From JABMMZ01 sp964438995 (GTDB taxonomy: Bacteria; Bacteroidota; Bacteroidia; NS11-12g; UBA955): DNA of 64,000 bases. Each line of letters starts with the position of its first letter. Position 1 is the first letter of the stretch. The translations under genes were made by a program, and so were the position numbers. The notes under the pieces are model-generated. The model had not been told where the DNA came from. It saw only the letters and a program-made list of their open reading frames with translations, and ran no database searches. The stretch is from positions 248,001 to 312,000 of the forward strand of contig CAYTMQ010000001.1 in the NCBI GenBank assembly GCA_964438995.1, written 5' to 3'. Positions 35,717 to 44,686 of this stretch are shown piece by piece.

Positions 35717-35921
35717 TGGAGGTCATAACGCTTGCCCAGTTTCGAGTTGAGTCTTCGAGACTCTGATGCTGGGTCGGAGGTTGTAACGTCGGAGGTCGCA
35801 ACGTCGGAGGTCGCAACATCGGAGGTTGTAACGTCGGAGGTCGTAACGTTGGAGGTCGCAACGCTTGCCCAGTTTCGAGTTGAGTCTTCGAGAATATGAT
35901 GCTGGGTCGGAGGTTGAAACC
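35717..35921. repeat. 15-bp minisatellite within a 67-bp direct repeat
   Basis: Between the converging xerD and lplA genes. Two 67-nt copies (35717-35783 and 35850-35916) agree at 63 of 67 positions. Between and overlapping them, six contiguous 15-nt units of consensus TCGGAGGTYGYAACG run from 35774 to 35863, with related units at 35716-35730 and 35907-35921. Inside the 67-nt copies, CCCAG...CTGGG flank an inner hairpin, which is perfect in the first copy (GAGTCT-TCG-AGACTC, 35749-35763) and broken in the second. The stretch is more GC-rich than the surroundings. No protein is supported here. Confidence 0.9.
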
Positions 35922-35945
35922 TTAAAAGGTTGAAGGGGATGTTTT

Positions 35946-36938
35946 TTAAAACATTCCAGAGAGAATTTCTTCCTCGGTTGTGTTGTTGAAGTAGCTCGGA
36001 ATGTCAAATTGTTTTAAAGTGTCTTGTATTTCAAGATAGCTGTGACGTTTACCTATAATTGCTTTTTCAATGTCTTCTTTGTCGTTGATGTTAAAGAAAT
36101 CACCATAGAATTTGAAATCGGTGATGATGCCTTTTTCGACGTACATATAGATTTCAATATTTCCGCCCTCAGATTTGATCATCTTTCTAAAGGTATATTT
36201 TGGAGAATAGCCAAAATTCCATTCCCAAGTGCGGTATTTCTCGTTGGCTAATGTTTCAATTGCAGCAATATCTTCATCTGAATATTCGTACAATTTGGCA
36301 TTGGTATATTTTTTAGAAATATAATCAACTATCAATTCATAGAATTCAGAAACGGTTAATTCTTGTTGAAGATGACTGCTAATATTGGTTACACGAGAGC
36401 GAACAGACTTTACTGCTTTGTCTTGGAACTTTAGGGGGTTGACTTTAAGAGCTGCGGATAAATCTGCTATTTGAGAAGTAAACAGCAATGTACCATGGTG
36501 CAGAGTACGTTTCTTTTGATGGTAGATGTGTTCTGCGTTGCCACTGAATTTCATTCCATCAATTAACAGGTCGTTTCTGCCACTGAATTCGGCGTTGACA
36601 CCTAATGTTTTAAGTACTTCAATGATTGGCATTGTGTAGTATTTAAAATCAATTTTAATCTCCTCTTTATTTAGAGCATTGCTAATAAAGGTGAAGTTTA
36701 AGTTACCCAAATCATGGAATACAGCACCTCCGCCAGACAGCCTTCTAACAACATTTACCTTGTTTTCCTGAACGAATTCAACATTGATTTCGGCAAGTGT
36801 GTTCTGGTGTTTACCAACGATGATGGCGTTTTCGTTGCGCCAAAGGGTAAAAATGTCATCATCAAAATTTTTCAATAAGTATTCTTCTGCTGCTAAATTG
36901 AAATACGGGTCGGTATGAGGATTTTTTATGATTAACAT
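35946..36938 (-). CDS. lplA: Lipoate-protein ligase A
   Basis: 330 aa. Activates lipoate with ATP and joins it to lysine of lipoyl domains such as the E2 encoded at 60544. NLAAEEYLLKN, IIVGKHQNTLAEIN, VVRRLSGGGAVFHDLGNLNF (62-81 or so) and 'GRNDLLIDGMKFSGNAEHIY' are the LplA/LipB motifs; the C-terminal accessory domain runs from about 245. Promoter TAATTTTG lies 7 nt before the ATG. The stop abuts the repeat region. Confidence 0.95.
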   Translation of the reverse strand: MLIIKNPHTDPYFNLAAEEYLLKNFDDDIFTLWRNENAIIVGKHQNTLAEINVEFVQENKVNVVRRLSGGGAVFHDLGNLNFTFISNALNKEEIKIDFKYYTMPIIEVLKTLGVNAEFSGRNDLLIDGMKFSGNAEHIYHQKKRTLHHGTLLFTSQIADLSAALKVNPLKFQDKAVKSVRSRVTNISSHLQQELTVSEFYELIVDYISKKYTNAKLYEYSDEDIAAIETLANEKYRTWEWNFGYSPKYTFRKMIKSEGGNIEIYMYVEKGIITDFKFYGDFFNINDKEDIEKAIIGKRHSYLEIQDTLKQFDIPSYFNNTTEEEILSGMF

Positions 36939-36945
36939 TTGTTTG

Positions 36946-36953
36946 CAAAATTA
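36946..36953 (-). promoter_or_regulatory. -7 promoter element for lplA
   Basis: TAATTTTG on the minus strand, exact match, 7 nt before the ATG at 36938, implying a very short leader. Confidence 0.55.
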
Positions 36954-37027
36954 GCGAAATAGCTCAAAAAGATAGGAATAAGTTATTTAGATGATTAAAA
37001 TTTCAAAAAAACCTTAATTGTTTATTT

Positions 37028-37056
37028 TTGTTAAAACAATAAACAACTTATTTTTG
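37028..37056 (+). promoter_or_regulatory. Promoter of the acyl-CoA dehydrogenase gene
   Basis: TTG at 37028-37030, an 18-nt spacer and TATTTTTG at 37049-37056; the ATG is 8 nt downstream. Confidence 0.65.
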
Positions 37057-37064
37057 CACTCGCA

Positions 37065-38204
37065 ATGAATTTTGAATTAACAGAAGAACAATTGGCGGTA
37101 CAGCAAGCTGCAAGGGATTTCGCCCAAACAGAATTGCTACCTGGCGTTATAGAACGCGACAACAATCAAGAATTTCCAGCTGAACAGATTAAGAAACTAG
37201 GCGAACTAGGTTTCTTAGGTATGATGGTTGATCCAAAATACGGTGGCAGTGGTATGGATACAGTAAGTTACGTATTGGCAATGGAAGAATTGTCGAAAGT
37301 AGATGCTTCTGCATCTGTAGTAGTTTCTGTAAACAACTCACTTGTTTGTTGGGGACTTGAACAATTCGGATCAGAAGAACAAAAACAAAAATACTTGGTG
37401 CCACTAGCTAAAGGTGAAGTACATGGTGCATTTTGTTTGAGTGAGCCAGAAGCTGGTAGTGATGCTACTTCTCAAAGAACAACTGCTGTTGACATGGGAG
37501 ATTACTATTTGTTAAATGGTACTAAGAACTGGATTACCAATGGTAAAACTGCTTCAATTTACTTAGTAATAGCTCAAACCAATGTTGAGGCTGGTCACAA
37601 AGGCATCAACGCTTTCATCATTGAAAAGGACATGGAAGGTTTTGTTGTAGGTAAAAAAGAAGACAAAATGGGTATTAGAGGTAGTGATACACACTCATTG
37701 ATGTTTACAGATGTGAAAGTTCCAAAGGCAAACAGAATTGGTGAAGATGGATTTGGATTCAAATTCGCGATGAAAACTTTAACCGGTGGTAGAATTGGTA
37801 TCGCTTCTCAAGCTTTAGGTATTGCAAGTGGTGCATACGAATTAGCACTTAAATATTCAAAAGAAAGAAAAGCATTTGGTACTGAAATCATGAACCATCA
37901 AGCCATTCAATTTAAATTGGCAGATATGGCTACAGAAATTGAAGCAGCAAGAATGTTGTGTTTAAAAGCAGCTTGGTTAAAAGACAACCACTTAGATTAT
38001 GGTAGAGCGAGTTCAATGGCTAAATTATTTGCTTCTGAGGTTGCCATGAAGACTACAGTTGAGGCTGTGCAAATTCACGGTGGTTATGGATACGTAAAAG
38101 AGTACCATGTAGAACGTTTGATGCGTGATGCTAAAATTACTCAGATTTACGAAGGTACAAGTGAGGTACAAAGAGTAGTCATTTCAAGAGACATTCTTAA
38201 ATAA
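37065..38204 (+). CDS. Acyl-CoA dehydrogenase (short- or branched-chain type)
   Basis: 379 aa FAD enzyme introducing the alpha-beta double bond in acyl-CoA. MNFELTEEQLAVQQAARDF opens the N-terminal helical domain; 'AFCLSEPEAGSD' and 'WITNGKTASIYLV' are the FAD-binding middle domain; 'GRIGIASQALGIASGAYELA' and 'QIYEGTSEVQRVVISR' the C-terminal domain, where the Glu in YEGTSE marks the catalytic base region of short-chain enzymes. Monocistronic, with its own promoter and terminator. Confidence 0.94.
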   Translation: MNFELTEEQLAVQQAARDFAQTELLPGVIERDNNQEFPAEQIKKLGELGFLGMMVDPKYGGSGMDTVSYVLAMEELSKVDASASVVVSVNNSLVCWGLEQFGSEEQKQKYLVPLAKGEVHGAFCLSEPEAGSDATSQRTTAVDMGDYYLLNGTKNWITNGKTASIYLVIAQTNVEAGHKGINAFIIEKDMEGFVVGKKEDKMGIRGSDTHSLMFTDVKVPKANRIGEDGFGFKFAMKTLTGGRIGIASQALGIASGAYELALKYSKERKAFGTEIMNHQAIQFKLADMATEIEAARMLCLKAAWLKDNHLDYGRASSMAKLFASEVAMKTTVEAVQIHGGYGYVKEYHVERLMRDAKITQIYEGTSEVQRVVISRDILK

Positions 38205-38227
38205 GATACTTTTACAATATAAGTTTT

Positions 38228-38262
38228 AAAAGGGGATTGGTTGACGACTAATCCCCTTTTTT
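38228..38262. terminator. Bidirectional intrinsic terminator
   Basis: AAAAGGGGATT and AATCCCCTTTT pair around an 11-nt loop, flanked by T-runs on both strands; shared by the acyl-CoA dehydrogenase and the convergent hypothetical gene, whose stop lies at its edge. Confidence 0.85.
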
Positions 38263-38569
38263 ATTGTTGGGATTTGATGTTGATTTTGATGACTTCTGGT
38301 TCAACAGATTTGTTGTAGAGGAAGATGTCTAACCAAGCTTTGATAATTTCGCTGATGTTTCTTTCGAGGATTAAACGAAAAACTTCACGGTCTTCGTGAT
38401 CAAGTTCTTTTTCTACATTTAAAAAGTGGATGTCATCTACCAAGCCATTCTTGAACGTTATAGACATCGAACTCTCAGCACCATTTCTACTTGCATAGAC
38501 TATAATTGGCAATTCAGGATATTCTTTAAAATATACTTCAAGTCCATAATAATCATAAATCAAGTGCAT
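38261..38569 (-). CDS. Hypothetical protein, 102 aa
   Basis: 102 aa with good codon structure. MHLIYDYYGLEVYFKEYPEL, then 'YASRNGAESSMSITFKNGLV' and a helical C-terminal half (EDREVFRLILERNISEIIKA). No signal peptide. Not recognised. Promoter element TAGTTTTG at 38589-38596 lies 19 nt before the start, and the terminator follows, supporting a real gene. Confidence 0.75.
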   Translation of the reverse strand: MHLIYDYYGLEVYFKEYPELPIIVYASRNGAESSMSITFKNGLVDDIHFLNVEKELDHEDREVFRLILERNISEIIKAWLDIFLYNKSVEPEVIKINIKSQQ

Positions 38570-38588
38570 TCGCGTGAGTTTTGACCTA

Positions 38589-38596
38589 CAAAACTA
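38589..38596 (-). promoter_or_regulatory. -7 promoter element for the 102-aa gene
   Basis: TAGTTTTG on the minus strand, exact match, 19 nt before the ATG at 38569. Confidence 0.5.
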
Positions 38597-38666
38597 AATA
38601 AAAAGAGTGATTTGAAAAGTTAAATTATTTAAAATCATCAAACTTTTTTAATTCTAACAAAAACAT

Positions 38667-39134
38667 TTATACATCAAATAATTGTGTTCTGTTGTATACA
38701 ATGTAGTCTGATACCATGGCTTTCTTGCCTTCTTGCACCAATAGTTGATTGATTTGACCACGGTGGTATGAGCTATGGTTAAACAGATGTAAGAACATTT
38801 CTAAAATGGTATTTGAAAATTTTTGTCTTTGCGTATTTATGTATTCGATGCTATCATTCAAATCTCTTGTAGTTAAAATTTGTGAAGTATTTTCTTTATT
38901 GGCTAGTACTTGAGCGATGAGATCACTGAATGGTCTTACTTCAAAAACTTTAACAGTCATACGTTCGCCTTTCATACGTTCAAGCCAAATTTGATGTGCG
39001 TTAACTATATGGGATATCAATGTAGAAATTTTTTCATTACTAGCTTGTTCAGCTTGAATATGATTGATCAAATCAATGTTCACTTTGGCATTGTATTCAT
39101 TTAAATTTTCTAATAGTTGAACAGAATTGCACAT
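38667..39134 (-). CDS. DinB-family metal-dependent protein
   Basis: 155 aa with the start set at ATG 39134 (MCNSVQLLENLN); an in-frame ATG at 39194 would place 20 residues ahead of the -7 promoter element at 39139-39146, so it is rejected. Four-helix DinB fold with the metal-ligand histidines in SHIVNAHQIWLERM and HLFNHSSYHRGQINQL. The family includes thiol-transfer and damage-inducible proteins; the role here is unknown. Confidence 0.85.
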   Translation of the reverse strand: MCNSVQLLENLNEYNAKVNIDLINHIQAEQASNEKISTLISHIVNAHQIWLERMKGERMTVKVFEVRPFSDLIAQVLANKENTSQILTTRDLNDSIEYINTQRQKFSNTILEMFLHLFNHSSYHRGQINQLLVQEGKKAMVSDYIVYNRTQLFDV

Positions 39135-39138
39135 GACA

Positions 39139-39146
39139 CAAATATA
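39139..39146 (-). promoter_or_regulatory. -7 promoter element for the DinB gene
   Basis: TATATTTG on the minus strand, exact match, only 4 nt before the ATG at 39134: a candidate leaderless mRNA. Confidence 0.55.
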
Positions 39147-39279
39147 CAAAAGCAAATTAAAATACAGATTTAGAGGTTCTGATTGATTTCGCAAGAGACT
39201 AAAATCGAGTCACCAAAATATTAGATACAACTATCAGAAAATCAACTAAATAAACCATTGTTGAAAAATATTTTTCCAC

Positions 39280-39306
39280 AAAGTGGAGGAAAGTGGAGAA
39301 AAGTGG
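39280..39306 (+). promoter_or_regulatory. MraZ boxes (three AAAGTGG repeats, 10-nt period)
   Basis: AAAGTGG at 39280, 39290 and 39300, exactly one helical turn apart, matching the AAAGTGKnnn type of MraZ operator known for dcw autoregulation. An inverted TCCAC precedes the first. They lie just upstream of TTTG (39311-39314) and a poor -7 TAATTTTT (39332-39339), 43-69 nt before mraZ, so MraZ binding should control the whole dcw cluster. Confidence 0.85.
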
Positions 39307-39348
39307 ATTTTTTGAATTTATCTTTACCGAATAATTTTTTAGTCCTGA

Positions 39349-39843
39349 ATGGCACGTTTTATCGGAGAATTTGAATGCAAAATTGACAGCAAGGGAAGAA
39401 TCATCTTGCCGGCGAAGCTGCGTTCACAGATTCCAGATAAAGATGCGAAGGCTATGGTTATCAATCGTGGTTTTGAAAAATGTTTGGTCTTGTATACCTC
39501 AGCTGATTGGAATATGGAAACAGAGAAACTTTCTGTGTTGAATGATTTCAATCGTGCTGCAAGAAAATTCATTCGTCAGTTTAACAACGGCGCCAACATT
39601 GTCACAATTGATACCAGTAGCAGGATCAACATTCCAAATAATTTAATCGAGTATGCCTCGCTCAAAGACGACATAATTGTTTCTTGTTACAACCACAAGA
39701 TTGAAATCTGGGATAAGAAGCATTATGAAGAGGAGTTGAAATTTGATGATGAAGAATTCTCGAGAATGGCAGAAGATTTAATGGGGGGAGGCAACGGTTC
39801 GACAACAATTTTGGGCTTCGATAAAGATGGTAAAGACGACTGA
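39349..39843 (+). CDS. mraZ: Transcriptional regulator MraZ
   Basis: 164 aa. Two AbrB-like DNA-binding halves: MARFIGEFECKIDSKGRIIL (1-20; DSKGR) and a second copy with 'IDTSSRINIP'. It forms ring oligomers that bind the tandem boxes found upstream and represses the division operon. The C-terminal tail is acidic with a Gly-rich end. First gene of dcw; overlaps rsmH by 17 nt. Confidence 0.96.
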   Translation: MARFIGEFECKIDSKGRIILPAKLRSQIPDKDAKAMVINRGFEKCLVLYTSADWNMETEKLSVLNDFNRAARKFIRQFNNGANIVTIDTSSRINIPNNLIEYASLKDDIIVSCYNHKIEIWDKKHYEEELKFDDEEFSRMAEDLMGGGNGSTTILGFDKDGKDD

Positions 39844-40741
39844 AGCATATCACTTGCCGGTGATGCTTAACGAATGCATCAAGGGCCTTGATATCAAAAA
39901 GGACGGCATCTACGTCGACGTTACTTTCGGAGGAGGAGGACACTCAAAAGAAATTTTAAAGCACCTAGGAGATGAAGGCAAATTGTATGCATTCGATCAG
40001 GATATTGATGCAGCACAAAATTTACCAGATGACGAGAGGCTAGTGTTTATCAACCACAACTTTAGATACATCAAACAATTTTTAACGTATCTGAAAGCTG
40101 CTCCTGTCAATGGTATTCTGGCAGATCTCGGTATTTCATCATATCAGATCAATACCGCAGACAAAGGTTTTGCACATAGACTAAGTGGTGATTTGGATAT
40201 GAGGATGGATCAAAATGCAAAGCTTAAAGCTTCTGATATCATCAATCAATACAATGAGCGCGACTTGTTAAAAATTTTCAATCAGTATGGTGAAATAAAA
40301 AATACCTACAAGCTGGTTCAAACAATTTTAGAACAGCGCAAAACTCGAAACATTGTGAGCATTGATGATTTTAAAGAGGCAATTAAGAATTGTATTCCAG
40401 GTAAAGAAGAGAGCAAATATTTGTCTCAAGTATTTCAAGCATTGCGAATAGAAGTGAATCAAGAGATGAAAGCTTTAGAATCACTTCTTGAAAATGTAAC
40501 TGACTTGCTTGCACCAGGGGGTAGACTGGTTATAATGAGTTACCATTCTCTTGAAGACAGAATGGTGAAGAACTTCATTAATACTGGAAACATAGAAGGT
40601 GAATTGGTGAAAGACCTATATGGCAAAACCGATTTGAAATTTAAGGCCATAACCAAGAAACCTATCATACCAACAGACGAAGAAATAAGTATAAACAAAA
40701 GAGCACGTAGTGCCAAGTTGAGAATAGCAGAGAAAATTTGA
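39827..40741 (+). CDS. rsmH: 16S rRNA (cytosine-1402-N4) methyltransferase RsmH
   Basis: 304 aa. SAM-dependent methylation of C1402 in 16S rRNA. YHLPVMLNECIKGL at 8-21, the SAM loop VDVTFGGGGHSKEIL, 'ILADLGISSYQ', RLSGDLDMRMD, and VIMSYHSLEDRMVKNF near the end. Starts within the end of mraZ; its stop TGA overlaps the TTG start of the next gene. Confidence 0.97.
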   Translation: MVKTTEAYHLPVMLNECIKGLDIKKDGIYVDVTFGGGGHSKEILKHLGDEGKLYAFDQDIDAAQNLPDDERLVFINHNFRYIKQFLTYLKAAPVNGILADLGISSYQINTADKGFAHRLSGDLDMRMDQNAKLKASDIINQYNERDLLKIFNQYGEIKNTYKLVQTILEQRKTRNIVSIDDFKEAIKNCIPGKEESKYLSQVFQALRIEVNQEMKALESLLENVTDLLAPGGRLVIMSYHSLEDRMVKNFINTGNIEGELVKDLYGKTDLKFKAITKKPIIPTDEEISINKRARSAKLRIAEKI

Positions 40742-41124
40742 ATCAGTTTAAATCAAATAACGACAACAAAAATATTGACACAGAATCTACTGGAGTTCAA
40801 GGACCTGATGAGGTTCTAAAGAAGGCCAGTGAATTCACTTTCTTTATCAATAAAGATAGTATCAATAAGTTGGTAGCACCATTGTTTACTGGTGTGATGA
40901 TTACAACTGTGTACATTTCATTGTCGCATTTTCATGTTAAAAGTTTAAAAGAGAAAGACGAATTAAAAAAGGAATTAATTGAATTAAGGTCTGAGTACAT
41001 CAGTGCGAAGAGCACTTTAATGAAACAAAGCAATCAAAGCGAGGTTGCCAATAGATTACAAGAAGAAGGTGTAAAAGAGTTGCGCACTCCACCCGCTATT
41101 ATAGAAGAGGAGGAAAAGAAATGA
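40738..41124 (+). CDS. ftsL: FtsL-like division protein
   Basis: 128 aa bitopic protein: a cytoplasmic 50 residues, one membrane helix (about 53-70, LVAPLFTGVMITTVYISLSH) and a short periplasmic coiled coil (KSLKEKDELKKELIELRSEY). Position between rsmH and ftsI, topology and size all fit FtsL, but sequence conservation is low. Start is TTG at 40738, overlapping the rsmH TGA; no ATG occurs before the helix. The stop overlaps ftsI by 4 nt. Confidence 0.82.
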   Translation: MNQFKSNNDNKNIDTESTGVQGPDEVLKKASEFTFFINKDSINKLVAPLFTGVMITTVYISLSHFHVKSLKEKDELKKELIELRSEYISAKSTLMKQSNQSEVANRLQEEGVKELRTPPAIIEEEEKK

Positions 41125-43223
41125 ACTTGAAAAAAGCCATATTGCTGCGTTCGTGGATTGCCTTCTTATTGGTATTTGTTTTGGCTATAAGAATCATTTG
41201 GCAAATTATAGATCTTCAGTTCAATCAAAAAGAAAAGTATTTAAGTATCAGTCGCGAACAAAGTACTAAGTGGACTGCCATTCAAGCTTCAAGAGGTAAT
41301 ATTTATGCTGAAGATGGAAGCTTGTTAGCCACCAGTATTCCGAAGTATGAGTTGAGAATGGACACTAGAGTGGAAACCATAACCAATGAATATTTCAATA
41401 AACATGTAGATAGTTTAGCATGGTATTTTGCCAATGCATTTACGGATAAAACCCAGTCTGAATGGCGCAATTACCTTGTTGCAGCTCGCAACAGAGGAGA
41501 TAGATATTTGTTGTTGAAGAAAGATGTTAGCTATCAAGATGTCAAACAAATGGCCAATTGGCCAATCTTCAATTTAGGCAAGTACAAAGGTGGATTTATC
41601 AAGATAGAGAAATTCAAGCGTGAAATTCCATTTGGATTATTAGCCGCTCGTACGATTGGTTATACCAATCAATCGGGTGTTAAAATTGGATTAGAAGGTT
41701 CGTTTGATTCTATGTTGTCTGGAACTACTGGTAAACGTTTAGAACAAAGGGGAATTGGTGGTGTTTGGCGCCCAGTAGACAATGGCGAAGAGATGGAGCC
41801 TCGAAATGGGTTTGATGTGTATACCACATTGGATGTGAACATTCAAGACGTTGCTGAGAATGCTTTGAAACAATCTTTAACCAATAACAATGCAGATCAT
41901 GGTTGTGCTATATTGATGGAAGTTAAATCTGGTGCAATCAAAGCAATAGCCAATTTAAAACGCAATGCAGATAACACGTTTTATGAATCAGAAAATTATG
42001 CTGTTAATGAGTTTTCAGATCCAGGAAGTACTTTCAAACTGGTGAGTGCCCTTGCGTTGTTAGAGGACAAACACATCAAGCTAACCGACACTGTAGATAT
42101 AGAATGGGGCAAAACCAATTTTGGTCCGCTAACAATGGTAGATGCCCATGAATCGCCTTATAAATTTGCAACATTTCAGTACATTTTCGAGCATTCGAGT
42201 AATGTGGGAATAGCCAAATCTGTAAACAAGTACTACAAATCAAATCCAGAAAAATTCTTGCAGTATGTAAGAAACTTAGGATTAGACAAAGGTTTTAAAT
42301 TTGATATCAAAACAACTCGTCAACCTAGTTTACGAAATACCAGAGATAGAAATTGGAGTGGAACTTCATTGCCATTTATGAGTATTGGTTACGAGATGGA
42401 GCTAAGTTCGTTGCAAATACTCACTATTTACAATGCCATTGCCAATAATGGAGTAATGGTGAAACCCTATATAGTAAAGGAAGTTAAGGAGTTTGGAAAA
42501 GTGATTAAATCGCATTCTACAGAAGTGCTGAATCCAAAAATTTGTAGTCAAGAAACATTAATTCAACTCAGAAAATTGTTAGAGGGAGTAGTTGAAAATG
42601 GTACCGCTACCAATTTGAAAGGATTGAATTATAAAGTAGCAGGTAAAACAGGTACTGCGCAAATCATCGCCAATGGCAGATACGATAAAAGTTCACATAA
42701 AGCTTCATTTGTGGGGTATTTCCCTGCAGACAATCCTCAGTATACCTGTATCGTGGTGGTGAACGCACCAACCAATGGGATTTATTATGGAGGTTCTGTG
42801 GCTGGTCCGGTTTTCAAAGAAATAGCTGATAAAGTATACAGTACCAGTTTGAATTTGCATCGCCCACTTAAAAAGAGTGAGCAGCCGAGTATGCCGAAAG
42901 TTAAGAATGGCAATAGAGAAGACATTAAAATGGTATTGAACAATTTGGCCATTAGTTCACATCAGATCACTGGGAATGCAGAAACAGAGTGGGTTAAAAC
43001 GGGAAGAGCAATAAGCTCAATAGATTTAAAAGAACTTGAAACCGATGCCAATAAAGTACCAGATGTAAAAGGTATGGGATTAAGGGATGCAGTGTATCTT
43101 TTAGAGAATAGAGGTTTAAAAGTTGTGGTTGAAGGGTATGGTTCAGTGGTATATCAATCCATAGTTCCTGGTACCATCATCATTCACAAAGGCAATAGTA
43201 TTTACATCAAATTATCTCCATGA
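41121..43223 (+). CDS. ftsI: Division-specific transpeptidase (PBP3/FtsI-type) with PASTA domain
   Basis: 700 aa. Membrane anchor about 11-31, dimerisation/pedestal domain, then the transpeptidase domain with Ser303-x-x-Lys306 (DPGSTFKL), Ser359-Ser-Asn361 (HSSNVGIAK) and Lys509-Thr-Gly (AGKTGTAQ). A C-terminal PASTA domain starts VPDVKGMGLRDAVYLLENRG and is common in Bacteroidota septal PBPs. Cross-links peptidoglycan at the septum with FtsW. The stop overlaps murE by 4 nt. Confidence 0.95.
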   Translation: MNLKKAILLRSWIAFLLVFVLAIRIIWQIIDLQFNQKEKYLSISREQSTKWTAIQASRGNIYAEDGSLLATSIPKYELRMDTRVETITNEYFNKHVDSLAWYFANAFTDKTQSEWRNYLVAARNRGDRYLLLKKDVSYQDVKQMANWPIFNLGKYKGGFIKIEKFKREIPFGLLAARTIGYTNQSGVKIGLEGSFDSMLSGTTGKRLEQRGIGGVWRPVDNGEEMEPRNGFDVYTTLDVNIQDVAENALKQSLTNNNADHGCAILMEVKSGAIKAIANLKRNADNTFYESENYAVNEFSDPGSTFKLVSALALLEDKHIKLTDTVDIEWGKTNFGPLTMVDAHESPYKFATFQYIFEHSSNVGIAKSVNKYYKSNPEKFLQYVRNLGLDKGFKFDIKTTRQPSLRNTRDRNWSGTSLPFMSIGYEMELSSLQILTIYNAIANNGVMVKPYIVKEVKEFGKVIKSHSTEVLNPKICSQETLIQLRKLLEGVVENGTATNLKGLNYKVAGKTGTAQIIANGRYDKSSHKASFVGYFPADNPQYTCIVVVNAPTNGIYYGGSVAGPVFKEIADKVYSTSLNLHRPLKKSEQPSMPKVKNGNREDIKMVLNNLAISSHQITGNAETEWVKTGRAISSIDLKELETDANKVPDVKGMGLRDAVYLLENRGLKVVVEGYGSVVYQSIVPGTIIIHKGNSIYIKLSP

Positions 43224-44680
43224 GCAGCTTGTTAAAGGACATATTGACATATAAAGGTATTGTATCTGTTCATGGATCGAATGAAGCAGTTGTAACTGCA
43301 TTGGAGTTGGATTCACGTTTGGTTAAAGAAAATACAATGTTCTTTGCTGTGAAAGGCACCAACACAGATGCACATCAGTACATTCCTGATGTGGCAGCTA
43401 AAGGTGCATCTGTAGTGGTGTGCAGCACTTTACCAAGTGAGTTAGAATCACAAGTAACCTATGTCTTGGTAGACGATGTTCAGCAATCGGTTGGATACTT
43501 TGCCTCAGCGTTTTACAAACATCCTTCAACTAAGTTCAAACTAGTTGGAGTTACTGGTACCAACGGTAAAACGACTACAACAACCATGTTGTTCAATTTG
43601 TTTACCTCATTGGGATATCATTGCGGATTGGTCAGTACAGTTGACTATCGCATTGGTAGTAAAGTATACACCAGCTCGCATACAACACCAAATCCTATTA
43701 GATTGAACGAGCTAATGGCTGAGATGGCTGAAGATGGATGCGACTACTGTTTTATGGAAGTAAGTTCACATTCTGTAGTGCAAGGCAGAATCAATGGATT
43801 AGACTTTGATGGCGGTGTGTTTACCAATATCACCCACGACCATTTAGATTATCACGGGACTTTCGATAATTACATTAAAGCTAAAAAACTATTCTTTGAT
43901 CAATTGCCAATGGAAGCATTTGCCTTGGTAAACAAAGATGATAAGAATGGAATGGTAATGGTTCAAAACACCAAAGCCACTAAGTATACATACGCATTAA
44001 AGTCGCCAGCAGATTTTCAATGTAAAATACTGGAAAGTGATTTTGAAGGATTGCTATTAAAGATGGACAACGATGAAGTATGGTTCAACTTAATAGGAAA
44101 ATTTAATGCTTACAATCTCTTGGCAGTGTATTCTGTAGCATTCATACTAGAGATAGAAAGACATGAGATATTAAAGCATTTGTCAAAGCAAATTGGAGTA
44201 AACGGAAGATTTGAAGTTTACAGAAGTAGCAATGGTATTATAGGTATTGTCGATTATGCACATACGCCAGATGCTTTAGAAAATGTATTGAGTACCATTA
44301 ACAACATTAGGTCAACCAACGAACAATTGATTACAGTTGTTGGATGTGGTGGCAATAGAGACAAAGAGAAGCGTCCAGTTATGGGTAAGGTAGCTGCAAG
44401 CATGAGCGATAAAGTCATATTAACTAGCGACAATCCAAGAAATGAAGACCCTAAAACCATCATCAATGAAATGATGGCAGGTATAGAGCCGACGCATTAC
44501 AAGAAAGCATTGAGTATAACAGATAGAGAGGAAGCAATAAAAGCAGCCATCATGATGTGCAAACCCAAGGACATTATACTGATAGCAGGCAAAGGTCACG
44601 AAACATATCAAGAAATCAATGGTGTTAAACACCCATTTGATGATAGAGTAATACTAAATCAAATTTTTAAATCAATATAA
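43220..44680 (+). CDS. murE: UDP-MurNAc-tripeptide synthetase MurE
   Basis: 486 aa Mur ligase adding the third residue of the stem peptide. ATP loop GVTGTNGKTTTTTM (about 110-123), 'CFMEVSSHSVVQGR', FTNITHDHLDYHGT, and DNPRNEDP, the motif specifying meso-diaminopimelate. It overlaps ftsI by 4 nt. Confidence 0.97.
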   Translation: MSSLLKDILTYKGIVSVHGSNEAVVTALELDSRLVKENTMFFAVKGTNTDAHQYIPDVAAKGASVVVCSTLPSELESQVTYVLVDDVQQSVGYFASAFYKHPSTKFKLVGVTGTNGKTTTTTMLFNLFTSLGYHCGLVSTVDYRIGSKVYTSSHTTPNPIRLNELMAEMAEDGCDYCFMEVSSHSVVQGRINGLDFDGGVFTNITHDHLDYHGTFDNYIKAKKLFFDQLPMEAFALVNKDDKNGMVMVQNTKATKYTYALKSPADFQCKILESDFEGLLLKMDNDEVWFNLIGKFNAYNLLAVYSVAFILEIERHEILKHLSKQIGVNGRFEVYRSSNGIIGIVDYAHTPDALENVLSTINNIRSTNEQLITVVGCGGNRDKEKRPVMGKVAASMSDKVILTSDNPRNEDPKTIINEMMAGIEPTHYKKALSITDREEAIKAAIMMCKPKDIILIAGKGHETYQEINGVKHPFDDRVILNQIFKSI

Positions 44681-44686
44681 GCAAAG

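Noticed and set aside
35646..35861. Open frame on the minus strand encoding a repeating RPPTL-type pentapeptide
   Set aside because: It is only the 15-bp minisatellite read in frame; unit length divisible by three keeps any frame open. No start context or conserved end.
35774..35863. Repeat array considered as CRISPR
   Set aside because: Units are 15 nt, contiguous and without spacers, and no cas genes are present.
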